NCBI RefSeq assembly: GCF_003443675.1
Contig: NZ_CP031963.1
Coordinates: forward strand, 1,011,001-1,075,000
Length of the DNA stretch: 64,000 nucleotides
Direction: 5' to 3'
From: Aquimarina sp. BL5
GTDB taxonomy: Bacteria > Bacteroidota > Bacteroidia > Flavobacteriales > Flavobacteriaceae
In this document: piece after piece, positions 40,709 through 49,487 of the stretch
Position numbering within the stretch: position 1 is the first letter of the stretch
How the letters are laid out: every line of letters starts with the position of its first letter
Notes under the pieces: generated by a model
Told to the model about the DNA's origin: nothing
Database searches by the model: none
What the model saw: the letters and a program-made list of their open reading frames with translations, nothing else
Translations under genes and position numbers: made by a program

Positions 40709-41566
40709 ATGAAAACCTATTATAATGATACCCTTAGAAAAGTAACGTTCGAAAACAAATCGATAGATTTAATTGATGCGAAAGATTATTTTAAGGCTTT
40801 ATCGGATGATTCTAAATCCTACATAGGTTTTCTAGATGTGCATGATGAGGTGGTTATCTTTAAATGGTTAGAAAAAGACAAATGGTTGATTGATCATCCC
40901 GTCGTACCAGATACTTTACACAGACAGCGATATGTCACCAAAGAAGAATGTTTAGCTTTTATAGAAAAAATATATCAAGAATACGACATATCTGGTTTTG
41001 AAGGCTTCGAGGATGTCCCAATACAAAACTTCACCTTAGATGAAATCCTAGAATTTAAAGAAGAAGATGGGTATCTTTTAAGAGAAGAAGAGCCTCCTGT
41101 AAAAAAAGTAGATTCTTATAGAAGTGTAGTATCAAAAGTAAAAAAGACCAAAAAACCTTCGATTATCCTTGGAGATATTTCAATTCCAAAAGAAGAACGA
41201 AAATTAAAATCCACTCCTAGAGTTACAGCCAAAAAAAAATCAAGTATCTCTACTTCTCCACTTAAACGGTTTAAAACATCGGCAGAAGAATTAAAAACAG
41301 AAAAACAAAAACCTAGCACAGCTAAAACTATTGTAAAACCAGCTGAAAAAAAACCAACTAAAGATAAAACTAGTCGTACTAACCTCCTACATCTAGGGAA
41401 GACAACAAAACCTAAGAAAGAAAATAAATCTTCTTTAGTCATGGGAGAACAACTTGGTACAAATAAAAAATCAACAACCACTCCTACTCCATCAAAACCT
41501 AAAAACAACAGTAGTAGTTCAAAAAAACCAAGACCTTCTGATGATAATAGCTTTTTTAGTATTTAA
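40709..41566 (+). CDS. Unrecognised protein with basic low-complexity tail
   Basis: A 285-residue protein (ATG at 40709; an in-frame TTG at 40685 would add eight residues). The first about 130 residues look globular (YYNDTLRKVTFENKSIDLIDA...). From about 145 to the end it is rich in Lys, Ser, Thr and Pro, which suggests disorder and possible nucleic-acid or partner binding. It follows the immunity gene and may belong to the T6SS island. I do not recognise a family. Confidence 0.6.
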   Translation: MKTYYNDTLRKVTFENKSIDLIDAKDYFKALSDDSKSYIGFLDVHDEVVIFKWLEKDKWLIDHPVVPDTLHRQRYVTKEECLAFIEKIYQEYDISGFEGFEDVPIQNFTLDEILEFKEEDGYLLREEEPPVKKVDSYRSVVSKVKKTKKPSIILGDISIPKEERKLKSTPRVTAKKKSSISTSPLKRFKTSAEELKTEKQKPSTAKTIVKPAEKKPTKDKTSRTNLLHLGKTTKPKKENKSSLVMGEQLGTNKKSTTTPTPSKPKNNSSSSKKPRPSDDNSFFSI

Positions 41567-41814
41567 CTAATTTTATGTATTAGAAATCCTATTACTTCTT
41601 TGAGGTATTGTTAATTTTCGTATTCAACATTTCATCACTAAATTTCACAATCCAGATTTAAGTTATACAACCTATTATGCACATCCACATCAATCTGTTG
41701 TTTATCCACAATTTTAGACCAAAGTTCCACTATACAAATAGTATCTTGTTTCTAAATAATACCTTAAATATACTTATTACATCGTGTAATAAATGAACTT
41801 AAATTTTTTACATT

Positions 41815-41997
41815 ATGATTAACAAATTATCAAACTTAGGAAAAGCTTTAACCAGAGAACAACAAAAAACAATCAATGGAGGGTTACTCTTACCTTGCCA
41901 TAATAATAGAGATTGTGAAGATCTTACTGCTAGTTATAATTATCAGTGTGTTGCCGTTCCTAGTTCTCCATTCGGTAGACTATGTGTTTTAAGATAA
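41815..41997 (+). CDS. Double-glycine leader peptide with four cysteines
   Basis: A 60-residue precursor. Its leader (LGKALTREQQKTINGG) ends in NGG at 21-23, the bacteriocin/ComC-type cleavage motif recognised by peptidase-containing ABC exporters. The predicted core of 37 residues has Cys28, Cys34, Cys45 and Cys57. It sits in a separate unit with the next peptide. The function (bacteriocin, signal or secreted defensin-like peptide) is unknown, and no exporter is present in this window. Confidence 0.65.
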   Translation: MINKLSNLGKALTREQQKTINGGLLLPCHNNRDCEDLTASYNYQCVAVPSSPFGRLCVLR

Positions 41998-42031
41998 TAC
42001 AAAACGTTATAATAATTAAAATTTTTACACA

Positions 42032-42175
42032 ATGAAAAAAAACATTTTAAACTTAGAAGGAGTTAAAGTGCTCGGAAAAGAAGTTCAGAAAACTGTAAAT
42101 GGTGGTTATGATGGATGTGATTGCGGAGTGGTTACCAATATGCCATTTTTCTGTCCATATAGACCTTGTAACTAA
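42032..42175 (+). CDS. Second double-glycine leader peptide with four cysteines
   Basis: A 47-codon gene 34 bp after the first peptide. It has a leader like its neighbour's (LGKEVQKTVNGG, NGG at 23-25) and a 22-residue core YDGCDCGVVTNMPFFCPYRP plus CN with four cysteines (29, 31, 41, 46). The paired genes and the terminator after it support a real two-peptide operon. It is too short to be reported by ordinary gene calling. Confidence 0.6.
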   Translation: MKKNILNLEGVKVLGKEVQKTVNGGYDGCDCGVVTNMPFFCPYRPCN

Positions 42176-42216
42176 AAGAAAATAGTTAGTTATTTTTTAA
42201 TTGAGAATAACGGATT

Positions 42217-42259
42217 AAAACCCTCATCTATTTTTAAAAATAGATGAGGGTTTTTTATA
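42217..42259. terminator. Bidirectional terminator between peptide operon and LRR gene
   Basis: A perfect 14-bp stem (AAAACCCTCATCTA / TAGATGAGGGTTTT) with T-runs on both sides; the loop can pair further. It serves the plus-strand peptides and the minus-strand LRR gene. Confidence 0.92.
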
Positions 42260-42280
42260 ATTGATTGATGATATTTAATA

Positions 42281-43813
42281 TTAGTCTAAAACCATAAGTT
42301 CATACGCTGGCAAATACGTTTTTACATTACTAAATTCTGTATTAAATAATCGAACCCGGTATGTTCTTCCTTCTGCTAAATCTTTATTTGGAACCGATGG
42401 TGATATCAATTCGAATGACAAATTATTAGTTCCATTGATGAATTGTTGCGTAGCACTTTCAAAAACAAGCACCTGATCTGGTGTATCTTCTCTTATTAAG
42501 ACATCAGAAATATTTACTTCATGAATCTGAAAACCTATCTCTCCAAAATCAACGTCGAATGGACCATCTCCTTCTATAAAAATAGGATCTATAACAGCAT
42601 CTAAAGTAACATCAATAAAGAATAGAGCAATAACTCCTACTTCCGATTCAATATAACTATACTCAGAACTTACTCTTAGATCACCACACTCACCCTCACT
42701 AATAATTATAGCTCCAAGATCTTCTAATGTACAGACTTCCTCCGGAATTTCATTAAGCTGTAGGTTCCCGGATATGTCTAAAACGTCCAAAATAGTAAGT
42801 GCTCCTAATTCTTTAGGTACATCTGTAATCATATTATTACTTAAGTTGATCGTTTTAAGATTTATTAACTCTCCTATCCTAGTGCTAATTGTATTAATAT
42901 GGTTGTTTTCTAAATTTAAATCTGTTAATTGAGTCAACATACCGATTTCGTCCGGTATAATGCCATCTACAGTCGTTAGAAACCCTATATTATTATTTGA
43001 TAAATCTAATTTCTTAAGCGAACTGGCACCAAAAATACTTCTATTAAAAGTTTGTATGCCTTGGCTTCCGGTAATTGTCAACGAAGTTAGCTTCTCTAAT
43101 GAATTAAAGCCTTCAGGTAGAGTCGTTAGGTTTTCGTTATCCCTTAGTATAATCGATTCTACATTATTTAACGCAAAAAATCCTTCTGGAATCTCGAAAA
43201 AATTACCGTTGATAAAACTTAATTCCACTAATGAAGAAAGCTGGCCTATATCACTAGGAATATTATCTAATGAAGTGTTTTCTACAAACAACTTTTCTAA
43301 ATTAGTCAAGGCTCCAATTCCTTCTATTTCTCCAATTCCAAACTGATCTAAAACAAGTTCTTTTAAATTCGATAAAGAAAACAAACCTGGTAAAAAATCA
43401 TCCGATTCGATGATAGCACTATTACCAGATAATGATAGTTCTTCTAGCTTTTTTAAATCAAACAATTCATTAGGGATACTGGTGAGTCCATTATCTTTTA
43501 GTCTCAATATTGTTAAATCTTCTAATAGATTGATAGTTGGAGTAAGTATGGTAATACCTTTATTTTCAATACTTAACCCAATTAGCTTGTTATTTTCTAT
43601 TACGAGTCCCTCCCAATTATTAATATTATCCAGATTACCATCCCAATTCAAAGTATTATTAGGATTATCTTCTATTATTTTTAAAAGTACACTATTTACA
43701 TTCTCAAAATCATCCTCAATGACAACGGTAATGAGATCCTCGTCTATTTCTTTAGTACAGGAAACTAATAAACCTACACATAATATAAAAACCCTCAAAT
43801 ATAAACTCTTCAT
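42281..43813 (-). CDS. Leucine-rich-repeat lipoprotein
   Basis: A 510-residue surface lipoprotein; lipid Cys near residue 19 (LCVGLLVSCTKEID). From about 80 to 370 it has at least ten LRR units of the form LTNLEKLFVENTSLDNIPSDIG and LKTINLSNNMITDVPKEL. The last about 130 residues form a separate domain of unknown kind. Such proteins in Bacteroidota are thought to mediate binding at the cell surface; the partner is unknown. It stands alone, facing the peptide operon. Confidence 0.85.
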   Translation of the reverse strand: MKSLYLRVFILCVGLLVSCTKEIDEDLITVVIEDDFENVNSVLLKIIEDNPNNTLNWDGNLDNINNWEGLVIENNKLIGLSIENKGITILTPTINLLEDLTILRLKDNGLTSIPNELFDLKKLEELSLSGNSAIIESDDFLPGLFSLSNLKELVLDQFGIGEIEGIGALTNLEKLFVENTSLDNIPSDIGQLSSLVELSFINGNFFEIPEGFFALNNVESIILRDNENLTTLPEGFNSLEKLTSLTITGSQGIQTFNRSIFGASSLKKLDLSNNNIGFLTTVDGIIPDEIGMLTQLTDLNLENNHINTISTRIGELINLKTINLSNNMITDVPKELGALTILDVLDISGNLQLNEIPEEVCTLEDLGAIIISEGECGDLRVSSEYSYIESEVGVIALFFIDVTLDAVIDPIFIEGDGPFDVDFGEIGFQIHEVNISDVLIREDTPDQVLVFESATQQFINGTNNLSFELISPSVPNKDLAEGRTYRVRLFNTEFSNVKTYLPAYELMVLD

Positions 43814-44171
43814 AAATCTTATATTTAATTATATACTAATCTCTTATATTACAAATATGTCCGAAAAATTTATCATACAACTCCACGAGTGGTCTAATGA
43901 CCATATTTTGTGGATGAATGTAGATATATTTAATCCTAGCTAACTGACATCTGTTTTATTGGCAATATGTTTTGGGAATGAATTCACATTTATATTTAAC
44001 CTTAGCACTATCCTGCTTCCAGACGAAAAACCCAAAAAACAATACATTGATCCATAAAATGTTCACCAAAATCCTCAAACCATTATTTTACTTTAGAATA
44101 AGTGCTTAATTCGTCTTTTTGAATATTCTATTAATTTTTGAAAACAAAGATTTAACTCAAAAGCATTATTA
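43814..44171. other. 358-bp divergent spacer
   Basis: No convincing gene is seen. A 28-codon frame at 43857 (MSEKFIIQLHEWSNDH...) has no support beyond being open. The promoters of the LRR gene and the TraO-like gene must lie here. Confidence 0.5.
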
Positions 44172-44744
44172 ATGAATCATCTTATACAAAGGAAAAATCC
44201 AGTGTCCAGTGCCTGGATAGCATTACTACTTTTATTTTTATGCTCCAATACATTGTTTGCTCAAAGTCATAAAATAGCACTTTCTCTAACCGGAGGTGTG
44301 GTTCAAGATGGTTTTGGCGGAATGATTACCGGAGACTATAAAGTAAATGAGTTTGATTACCTTCAATTTAATCTACAAGCTAGTTATGCTACTTTCGAAC
44401 AAAATAATATAGATATACCTGTAGATACTTATTCTTTTAATGCTGGTTTCTTTTTTGATATTTTAAGAAATAATTCCAGAACTTTTGCTCTATCATTAGG
44501 AGCCGGTGGCACTGTAGGGTACGAAACGATCAATAATGATGATCCAAATATAGATATCAATCAAATCCTTAATGTGGAAACAAATACCATAGTTTATGGA
44601 GCATATGCAGGTCTGGATGCTGATCTTTTTGTTTCTCCAGTAGTCGCCATAAATATTAAATTAAATGAGACTTATCACTTTAATAGTGAAATTGGAGAAT
44701 TTACGCTCTATGCAGGTTTAGGAATCAAATTAATTATAAAATAA
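44172..44744 (+). CDS. TraO-like outer-membrane protein
   Basis: A 190-residue protein with a signal peptide (ends near LFAQS, residue 31) and a beta-barrel-like pattern. The segment FFFDILRNNSRTFALSLGAGGTVGYETIN and the C-terminus YAGLGIKLIIK resemble TraO, a conjugal-transfer protein of Bacteroides. No other tra gene is near, so the resemblance may reflect only a common small-barrel fold. Confidence 0.6.
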   Translation: MNHLIQRKNPVSSAWIALLLLFLCSNTLFAQSHKIALSLTGGVVQDGFGGMITGDYKVNEFDYLQFNLQASYATFEQNNIDIPVDTYSFNAGFFFDILRNNSRTFALSLGAGGTVGYETINNDDPNIDINQILNVETNTIVYGAYAGLDADLFVSPVVAINIKLNETYHFNSEIGEFTLYAGLGIKLIIK

Positions 44745-44955
44745 ACAGTACTTAGGTTAGAGCGCCAATCAAAAAATCAGTTAGCATCAATATTTCAGGT
44801 TTTTGTCCTCATTTATATACCAAATCTCCACAAGATCATTTTTAAAAAGAATCGAATGTATAGTTTTAAGTATACAAATTACACATATTGATATGACATA
44901 ATTCTGTTTTTTTCCGTATACCAAGCTTACAATACTTAATAACAAAAATTAAATT

Positions 44956-45984
44956 ATGAAAAATACACACAAAATTAAATCACTTAAAAAAATAATCTCC
45001 ATTATAGTTATAGTTTTATTCGGATTTCAAATTTCTTCTGTTTCTGCACAAGCATCTTCCAAATTACCGGATTACTTGATAACCAAATACACAGGTGTGC
45101 TTACCAGTACAGGTAGTAGAACTAAAGTAAATGTTAATGGTAGCTGTACCATCAAAACTAGAGGGTATAGAACGTATGCTTTTTATTTTAGCGACGGTAT
45201 CGCTCCTATTACAAGTGTAAAATTTATGAAGAATGATGACACTTACACGTCTACTATTATTTACAAAGGAAAAACGTTTGCTGTTAGTCTAGATGAAGAA
45301 GGAGACTTGTCCATTGGAGCTACATCAATAGGAGCTCTTGCTTTTTCTGGAAGTATAGAGAATGGTGATTTTGATGATACTGATCACGATGGTACTGATT
45401 ATTCAGAAGACGTAACAATAGAAACCGGAAATACAGGAATTTTTATTAATGGAGATCAAACCAGTATCGTAACAGGAAATGCAGGAATCCAAACAAGTAA
45501 TGGCACTATATCAATTGGCTCTGGAGATAATGGGATTCTAATAGAAAATGGAAATGTATCCTTAGGAACAGGAAACGTCGGAATTGCTATAAATTCTAAT
45601 GATGATACCCATAACGGAAGCTGTATTATTGATCACAATCATAACTATGGAAGCTTAATAGATTGTGGTTCCAGCGAAATTAGTACACTACCAAAAAATG
45701 TGGTAGGAATTTATAAAGGAAAATTAAAAACCTATGGTACAGAAACCAGAAAAGGGATATGCACTATCGTTAAAACCGGATGTAAAACATATCGCTTAGA
45801 TTTTAGCAATGGAATACCTTCTATCTACGATGTACAATTTGGAAGAAAAAATGATTTTGATGAATACGCTTCGGTAATTGTAGAAGGAGAATATTCATCT
45901 GCAATAGAAGTAGATATAGCATTTGACGACCTGGAAATAGATGGCGAAATCATGAGAGTATCATTCGACGGAAAAAGAAATTAA
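44956..45984 (+). CDS. Secreted two-domain repeat protein, unknown
   Basis: A 342-residue exported protein (signal ends near VSAQA, residue 33). Residues about 45-135 and 250-340 are similar to each other (YTGVLTSTGSRTKVNVNGSC and YKGKLKTYGTETRKGICTI; TYAFYFSDGI and TYRLDFSNGI), so an internal duplication is likely. Between them is a glycine-ladder segment with repeats of the type GNTGIFINGDQTSIVTG, a possible short beta-solenoid. I do not recognise the family. Confidence 0.6.
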   Translation: MKNTHKIKSLKKIISIIVIVLFGFQISSVSAQASSKLPDYLITKYTGVLTSTGSRTKVNVNGSCTIKTRGYRTYAFYFSDGIAPITSVKFMKNDDTYTSTIIYKGKTFAVSLDEEGDLSIGATSIGALAFSGSIENGDFDDTDHDGTDYSEDVTIETGNTGIFINGDQTSIVTGNAGIQTSNGTISIGSGDNGILIENGNVSLGTGNVGIAINSNDDTHNGSCIIDHNHNYGSLIDCGSSEISTLPKNVVGIYKGKLKTYGTETRKGICTIVKTGCKTYRLDFSNGIPSIYDVQFGRKNDFDEYASVIVEGEYSSAIEVDIAFDDLEIDGEIMRVSFDGKRN

Positions 45985-46028
45985 CGTATCCCTATAATTG
46001 GGGAGGTTTGTATTTTGTGTGTTAGTAG

Positions 46029-46066
46029 GATTCATCAAACTTATATTAAAGTTTGATGAATCTTTA
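46029..46066. terminator. Terminator hairpin between convergent genes
   Basis: A perfect 14-bp stem (GATTCATCAAACTT / AAGTTTGATGAATC), 6-base loop, weak T-run. It lies between the repeat protein and the LytTR gene. Confidence 0.7.
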
Positions 46067-46072
46067 ACAAGA

Positions 46073-46678
46073 TTATATCACCCGTATCCTTTTGTATAAT
46101 TCTTCCTTGTACGTTCTGCCAACAGGAACATGATACTTCTGAATCTCTATAGTTTGATCCTGCTCATAAAATGAATCTATCTTATGCCAATTAATAATAT
46201 AAGACCGATGTGTCTGAATAAAAAAATCACGATTTAATGCTTTTAATAGACTAGTTATGGAATGACGAACAGAAAGTTTTTTTCCGTCCGAAGTAATAAT
46301 GGAACAATAATTTTTAGAATCCGTATGCGCAAAAATTATAGTATCCATAGCTACTTTAATCAACTTATTACCGCATTTAACAAATAAGTAAGAAGGTTGT
46401 TTCTTTTCTTTTTTCTCTGTTTTAACTTCTTCCTGAAAGGTAGGAAACTGCATTGGATTTTTATAAAGTGAATTAACCTTTTTAGTCAATCCTAAACTAG
46501 CATGTTTTGACCGAATATAAAATCCGATAATTATCCCATCTGGAGTATGTTTAATTATTTGCTTTTGTACGGTAAGAGAACTACCTAAATTACTCAAGGA
46601 TGCATTCTTGAGATCATTAATATCAATATCTAATTCCTCTAAATATGAATCATTTGCATCTACATTATAAGTATCCAT
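46073..46678 (-). CDS. LytTR-domain transcription regulator without receiver
   Basis: A 201-residue regulator. The C-terminal about 105 residues are a LytTR DNA-binding domain (FVKCGNKLIKVAMDTIIFAHTDSKNYCSI...QTHRSYIINWHKIDSF...). The N-terminal about 95 residues hold no phosphorylatable receiver and no domain I recognise, so it should respond to something other than a kinase. The DNA-binding half is closely similar to that of the regulator at 49893 (shared AHTDSKNYCSI and QTHRSYIINW), so both probably bind related sites. It is divergent from the AraC-type gene. Confidence 0.85.
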   Translation of the reverse strand: MDTYNVDANDSYLEELDIDINDLKNASLSNLGSSLTVQKQIIKHTPDGIIIGFYIRSKHASLGLTKKVNSLYKNPMQFPTFQEEVKTEKKEKKQPSYLFVKCGNKLIKVAMDTIIFAHTDSKNYCSIITSDGKKLSVRHSITSLLKALNRDFFIQTHRSYIINWHKIDSFYEQDQTIEIQKYHVPVGRTYKEELYKRIRVI

Positions 46679-46892
46679 GTCATCTGCTTTTTATTGTTCA
46701 CTTTCTCAAATCTAACTCAGTTCTATTGTACAATGCAAAGTATTATTCCTCATATTTATAAATCTAATGTTGAAATTTATAAATATCAACTCTTATAAAT
46801 TCCTTAGATTATTTCTATTGATACTTATTAAATCTTTACATTCGTAATGTAATATATCGCAAACAGATATACCCTAAAAAAGTCCTCTATAG

Positions 46893-48566
46893 ATGAAGAT
46901 GAAATGTTTCGCAATAATATTTTTAATTATCCTGTCATTATCAAAACATGCGGTGATTGCTCAGGATAATTATATTGAATTAAAAGAACTAGTTACTAAA
47001 GAGAAAGTAGATTCTTTAAAAATGAAAATTGCGAAAACCTATCTTGATCGTGCTATCAGCAAATCCGATACATTAAACAGAGCAAATGCATATTTTATCT
47101 TATCCGAAATTATACTTGAAGATAAGGTAGCATACATAGATAGTATTATCGCTTTTACAGAAAAGAAAAATTATTTTAGATACCCTGCACTGGGATATCT
47201 GTATAAGGGCAATATAAAATTTGAATTAGGGGATTATATAGAAGCCTTAGAATTTTATGTGAAAGCCTCTGAATCGGCTAAAAAAAGCGGAAACAATAGA
47301 TTATACCTTTCCGCTAAATTCAATATTGGGCTACTAAAAAACACGTCTGGTGATCGAGAAGAAGCACAAACTATTTTTGCGGAGTATATAGAATTTCTAG
47401 AACAAAACCCGAAGTATATAAATACACTCAATTACAACAGAGGATTGTTTGCACTTGCAGATTCTTATATACATACCAAAAAACTAGAACTTGCTGAAAT
47501 AACTATCGACAAAGGAATTAAAAAAACTATAAAAACAGGCGATTCTGTAGTCTATTCATATATTCTAGTAACTTCTGGAATACATCAATACTTATTAAAT
47601 AATTATCAGAAAGCAATAGATAGTTTACAGAAAGGAAAAAAAATAATACAAAAACTTGACCCTTTAGAAACAAGAATAGCAACTTGTGATTATTACATTG
47701 GTCGAAGTTATAAAGATCTCGGTGAGGAAGAAAAAAGTATATCTTACTTTAAAAAAACAGACACAATTCTAAGAAAAACAAAAGACATAATACCTGATAT
47801 TACTGATGTTTATGACTATTTAAGAACATATTCAAAATCAAAAAACGATTACGAATTACAAATAGAATATATCAATATGCAACTGGAGTTGGATAGTATT
47901 AAGCACGCTAATCAAGTATATTTAACCAGAAACATTACTAGAAAATATGACGCTGCCGAACTCATCTCCGAAAAAGAACGGCTTATAAAACAATTCGAAA
48001 AAGACACTTTTTTAAAAGATAATACGATTACATTCCTCATCATATTATCGATTATATTAGTTCTAATAGCGATATATGGACTAAGAAAAAGTTACTTAAA
48101 TAAAATACGGTTTCAGAAACTTCTCGAACAGCAAAAAAAGCCTAAAACAAATCAATTAGAGGTTATAACGAAAATTAGTAACGATCTCACCAAAAAAGAA
48201 GAGATTGATATTCCTTCAGATGTTATAGAAACTATATTAAAAAAGCTTCACGATTTTGAAGATAAAAACCAATTTTCAAAAAAACATTACACTCTTAATT
48301 CTTTAGCAAAGGAATTAAATACAAACAGTGCTTATTTATCTAAAATCATAAATGTGTACAAAAATGTAAATTTTGCAACTTACCTTAATAATTTAAGAAT
48401 TGATTTTGCTGTTGATCAACTAAGCTCCAATAAGTCATTAAGGTCTTATACAATACAAGCCATCGCGGAAGAAGTAGGCTTTAAAAATGCACAATCATTT
48501 TCTTCTGCTTTTCATAAAAAAACAGGAATATACCCTTCTTATTTCATAAAACATATAAATAACTGA
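46893..48566 (+). CDS. TPR-containing membrane regulator with AraC-type HTH
   Basis: A 557-residue protein: signal/membrane segment at 1-23 (ending VIAQD), TPR repeats at about 80-340, one membrane helix near 375-397 (FLIILSIILVLIAIYGL), and a cytoplasmic C-terminal AraC-type double helix-turn-helix (about 455-557; YTIQAIAEEVGFKNAQSFSSAFHKKTGIYPSYF). This one-protein sensor layout, external TPRs linked through the membrane to DNA-binding helices, is a known bacteroidete type. It probably controls the neighbouring peptide genes; that is inference from position. Confidence 0.85.
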   Translation: MKMKCFAIIFLIILSLSKHAVIAQDNYIELKELVTKEKVDSLKMKIAKTYLDRAISKSDTLNRANAYFILSEIILEDKVAYIDSIIAFTEKKNYFRYPALGYLYKGNIKFELGDYIEALEFYVKASESAKKSGNNRLYLSAKFNIGLLKNTSGDREEAQTIFAEYIEFLEQNPKYINTLNYNRGLFALADSYIHTKKLELAEITIDKGIKKTIKTGDSVVYSYILVTSGIHQYLLNNYQKAIDSLQKGKKIIQKLDPLETRIATCDYYIGRSYKDLGEEEKSISYFKKTDTILRKTKDIIPDITDVYDYLRTYSKSKNDYELQIEYINMQLELDSIKHANQVYLTRNITRKYDAAELISEKERLIKQFEKDTFLKDNTITFLIILSIILVLIAIYGLRKSYLNKIRFQKLLEQQKKPKTNQLEVITKISNDLTKKEEIDIPSDVIETILKKLHDFEDKNQFSKKHYTLNSLAKELNTNSAYLSKIINVYKNVNFATYLNNLRIDFAVDQLSSNKSLRSYTIQAIAEEVGFKNAQSFSSAFHKKTGIYPSYFIKHINN

Positions 48567-48591
48567 TAATCAAATTAAAAACACTTATACA

Positions 48592-48625
48592 CTTCTTTAA
48601 ATTTATAAATTTAAAGAAGCTTTTT
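48592..48625 (+). terminator. Terminator between the AraC-type gene and the peptide genes
   Basis: Stem CTTCTTTAAATTT / AAATTTAAAGAAG with almost no spare loop (effective loop a few bases), followed by CTTTTT. It isolates the peptide genes from the regulator transcript. Confidence 0.8.
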
Positions 48626-48679
48626 GTGTATTTTCATTGCTAATATTGTAGATTGTGAGAAACAAATTAAATTCATGCA

Positions 48680-48883
48680 ATGAAAGAGAAAGGGAGAAAA
48701 CCATTAAGTTTGGATAAAATTAGAATTGCAAAATTAGACAACCCACAAACAATCATTGGCGGTTCTATAATTCCGACACAACAAAATGTATCAACTATTA
48801 CTTGTACCAAAAACACAGAGGATAGAAAAACAAGTCATTCTACGAAAACGCTACCAGCAAGTGATTCTGCAAATTGCTGGTAA
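48680..48883 (+). CDS. Leader-tail peptide 1 (GG at 27-28, STKTLP tail)
   Basis: A 67-residue precursor peptide. The leader KPLSLDKIRIAKLDNPQTIIGG ends in Gly-Gly at 27-28 and has the L-D-K-x-x-I-A-x-L-D pattern of bacteroidete RiPP leaders (as in class I lanthipeptides). The core holds Cys42 and Cys66 and the shared STKTLP motif at 54-59. Its tail (ASDSANCW) differs from the VGS tail of the other three. It shares a unit with the next gene (18-bp gap). Confidence 0.72.
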   Translation: MKEKGRKPLSLDKIRIAKLDNPQTIIGGSIIPTQQNVSTITCTKNTEDRKTSHSTKTLPASDSANCW

Positions 48884-48901
48884 TACTTAAGAAATATTAA
48901 A

Positions 48902-49117
48902 ATGAAAAAAAGTGATAAGGGAAAATTAAGTCTGGATAAAACTAAAATTGCCGGATTAAACAATATGAGAGCTGTTGTTGGAGGTTCACTTTCTGGTATA
49001 GAACCGGATATAGTAGATCTCCCATCTATTAATGTTTTGACATTTACGGATCAAAATACGACTTCTACGAAAACGCTCCCCGTTGGAAGCGGTATGATCG
49101 ACCCTAATGATTTATAA
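48902..49117 (+). CDS. Leader-tail peptide 2 (GG at 27-28, no cysteine)
   Basis: A 71-residue paralog. The leader KLSLDKTKIAGLNNMRAVVGG ends at 27-28, and the tail has STKTLPVGSG from 55. It is the only member without cysteine, so if the family is crosslinked through Cys this one cannot be; its maturation may be different or limited to cleavage. Confidence 0.7.
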   Translation: MKKSDKGKLSLDKTKIAGLNNMRAVVGGSLSGIEPDIVDLPSINVLTFTDQNTTSTKTLPVGSGMIDPNDL

Positions 49118-49289
49118 TTTAATATTTCAATTTCTTCTTCTGATTAAGAAAACATAGTATTGATCATACTATTGAAACCAAACACTATATTTTGAAAATT
49201 ATAGATATACAAAAGGTTGGTTTAAATAATTATAAAAACACAGTAAGGAAGTATCTATAGCTATACCGGCTAAACATAAATTTAGAGAA

Positions 49290-49487
49290 ATGAAAAATAA
49301 AAAAATAAAAAAACTAAGTCTGGATAAAATTAAAATTGCTCAATTAGATAATCTAGATAAATTTAAGGGAGGATTAGGAAGAGTGCCTAACGCAACTGAT
49401 CCAGAAATATGTAAAACCCACCCACTAGTATGTGAGCTAAGTGTTTCTACAAAAACACTACCAGTAGGCTCTGATGGTATACCTTAA
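49290..49487 (+). CDS. Leader-tail peptide 3 (GG at 27-28, two cysteines)
   Basis: A 65-residue paralog. The leader KLSLDKIKIAQLDNLDKFKGG ends at 27-28; the core has Cys41 and Cys48 and the tail STKTLPVGSDGIP from 53 to the end. It stands 172 bp after peptide 2, so it may be separately transcribed. Confidence 0.72.
   Translation: MKNKKIKKLSLDKIKIAQLDNLDKFKGGLGRVPNATDPEICKTHPLVCELSVSTKTLPVGSDGIP

Noticed and set aside
41116..41508. Minus-strand frame opposite the basic-tailed protein
   Set aside because: Its hydrophobic composition is produced by the reverse complement of a Lys/Ser/Pro-rich tail.
41702..41710. A perfect TTATCCACA DnaA box
   Set aside because: A single copy with no cluster or AT-rich unwinding element; one 9-mer in 64 kb is not evidence for an origin.
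49118..49289. Possible fifth peptide gene between peptides 2 and 3
   Set aside because: A TTG-started frame (KIIDIQKVGLNNYKNTVRKYL) has no Gly-Gly and no STKTLP tail.
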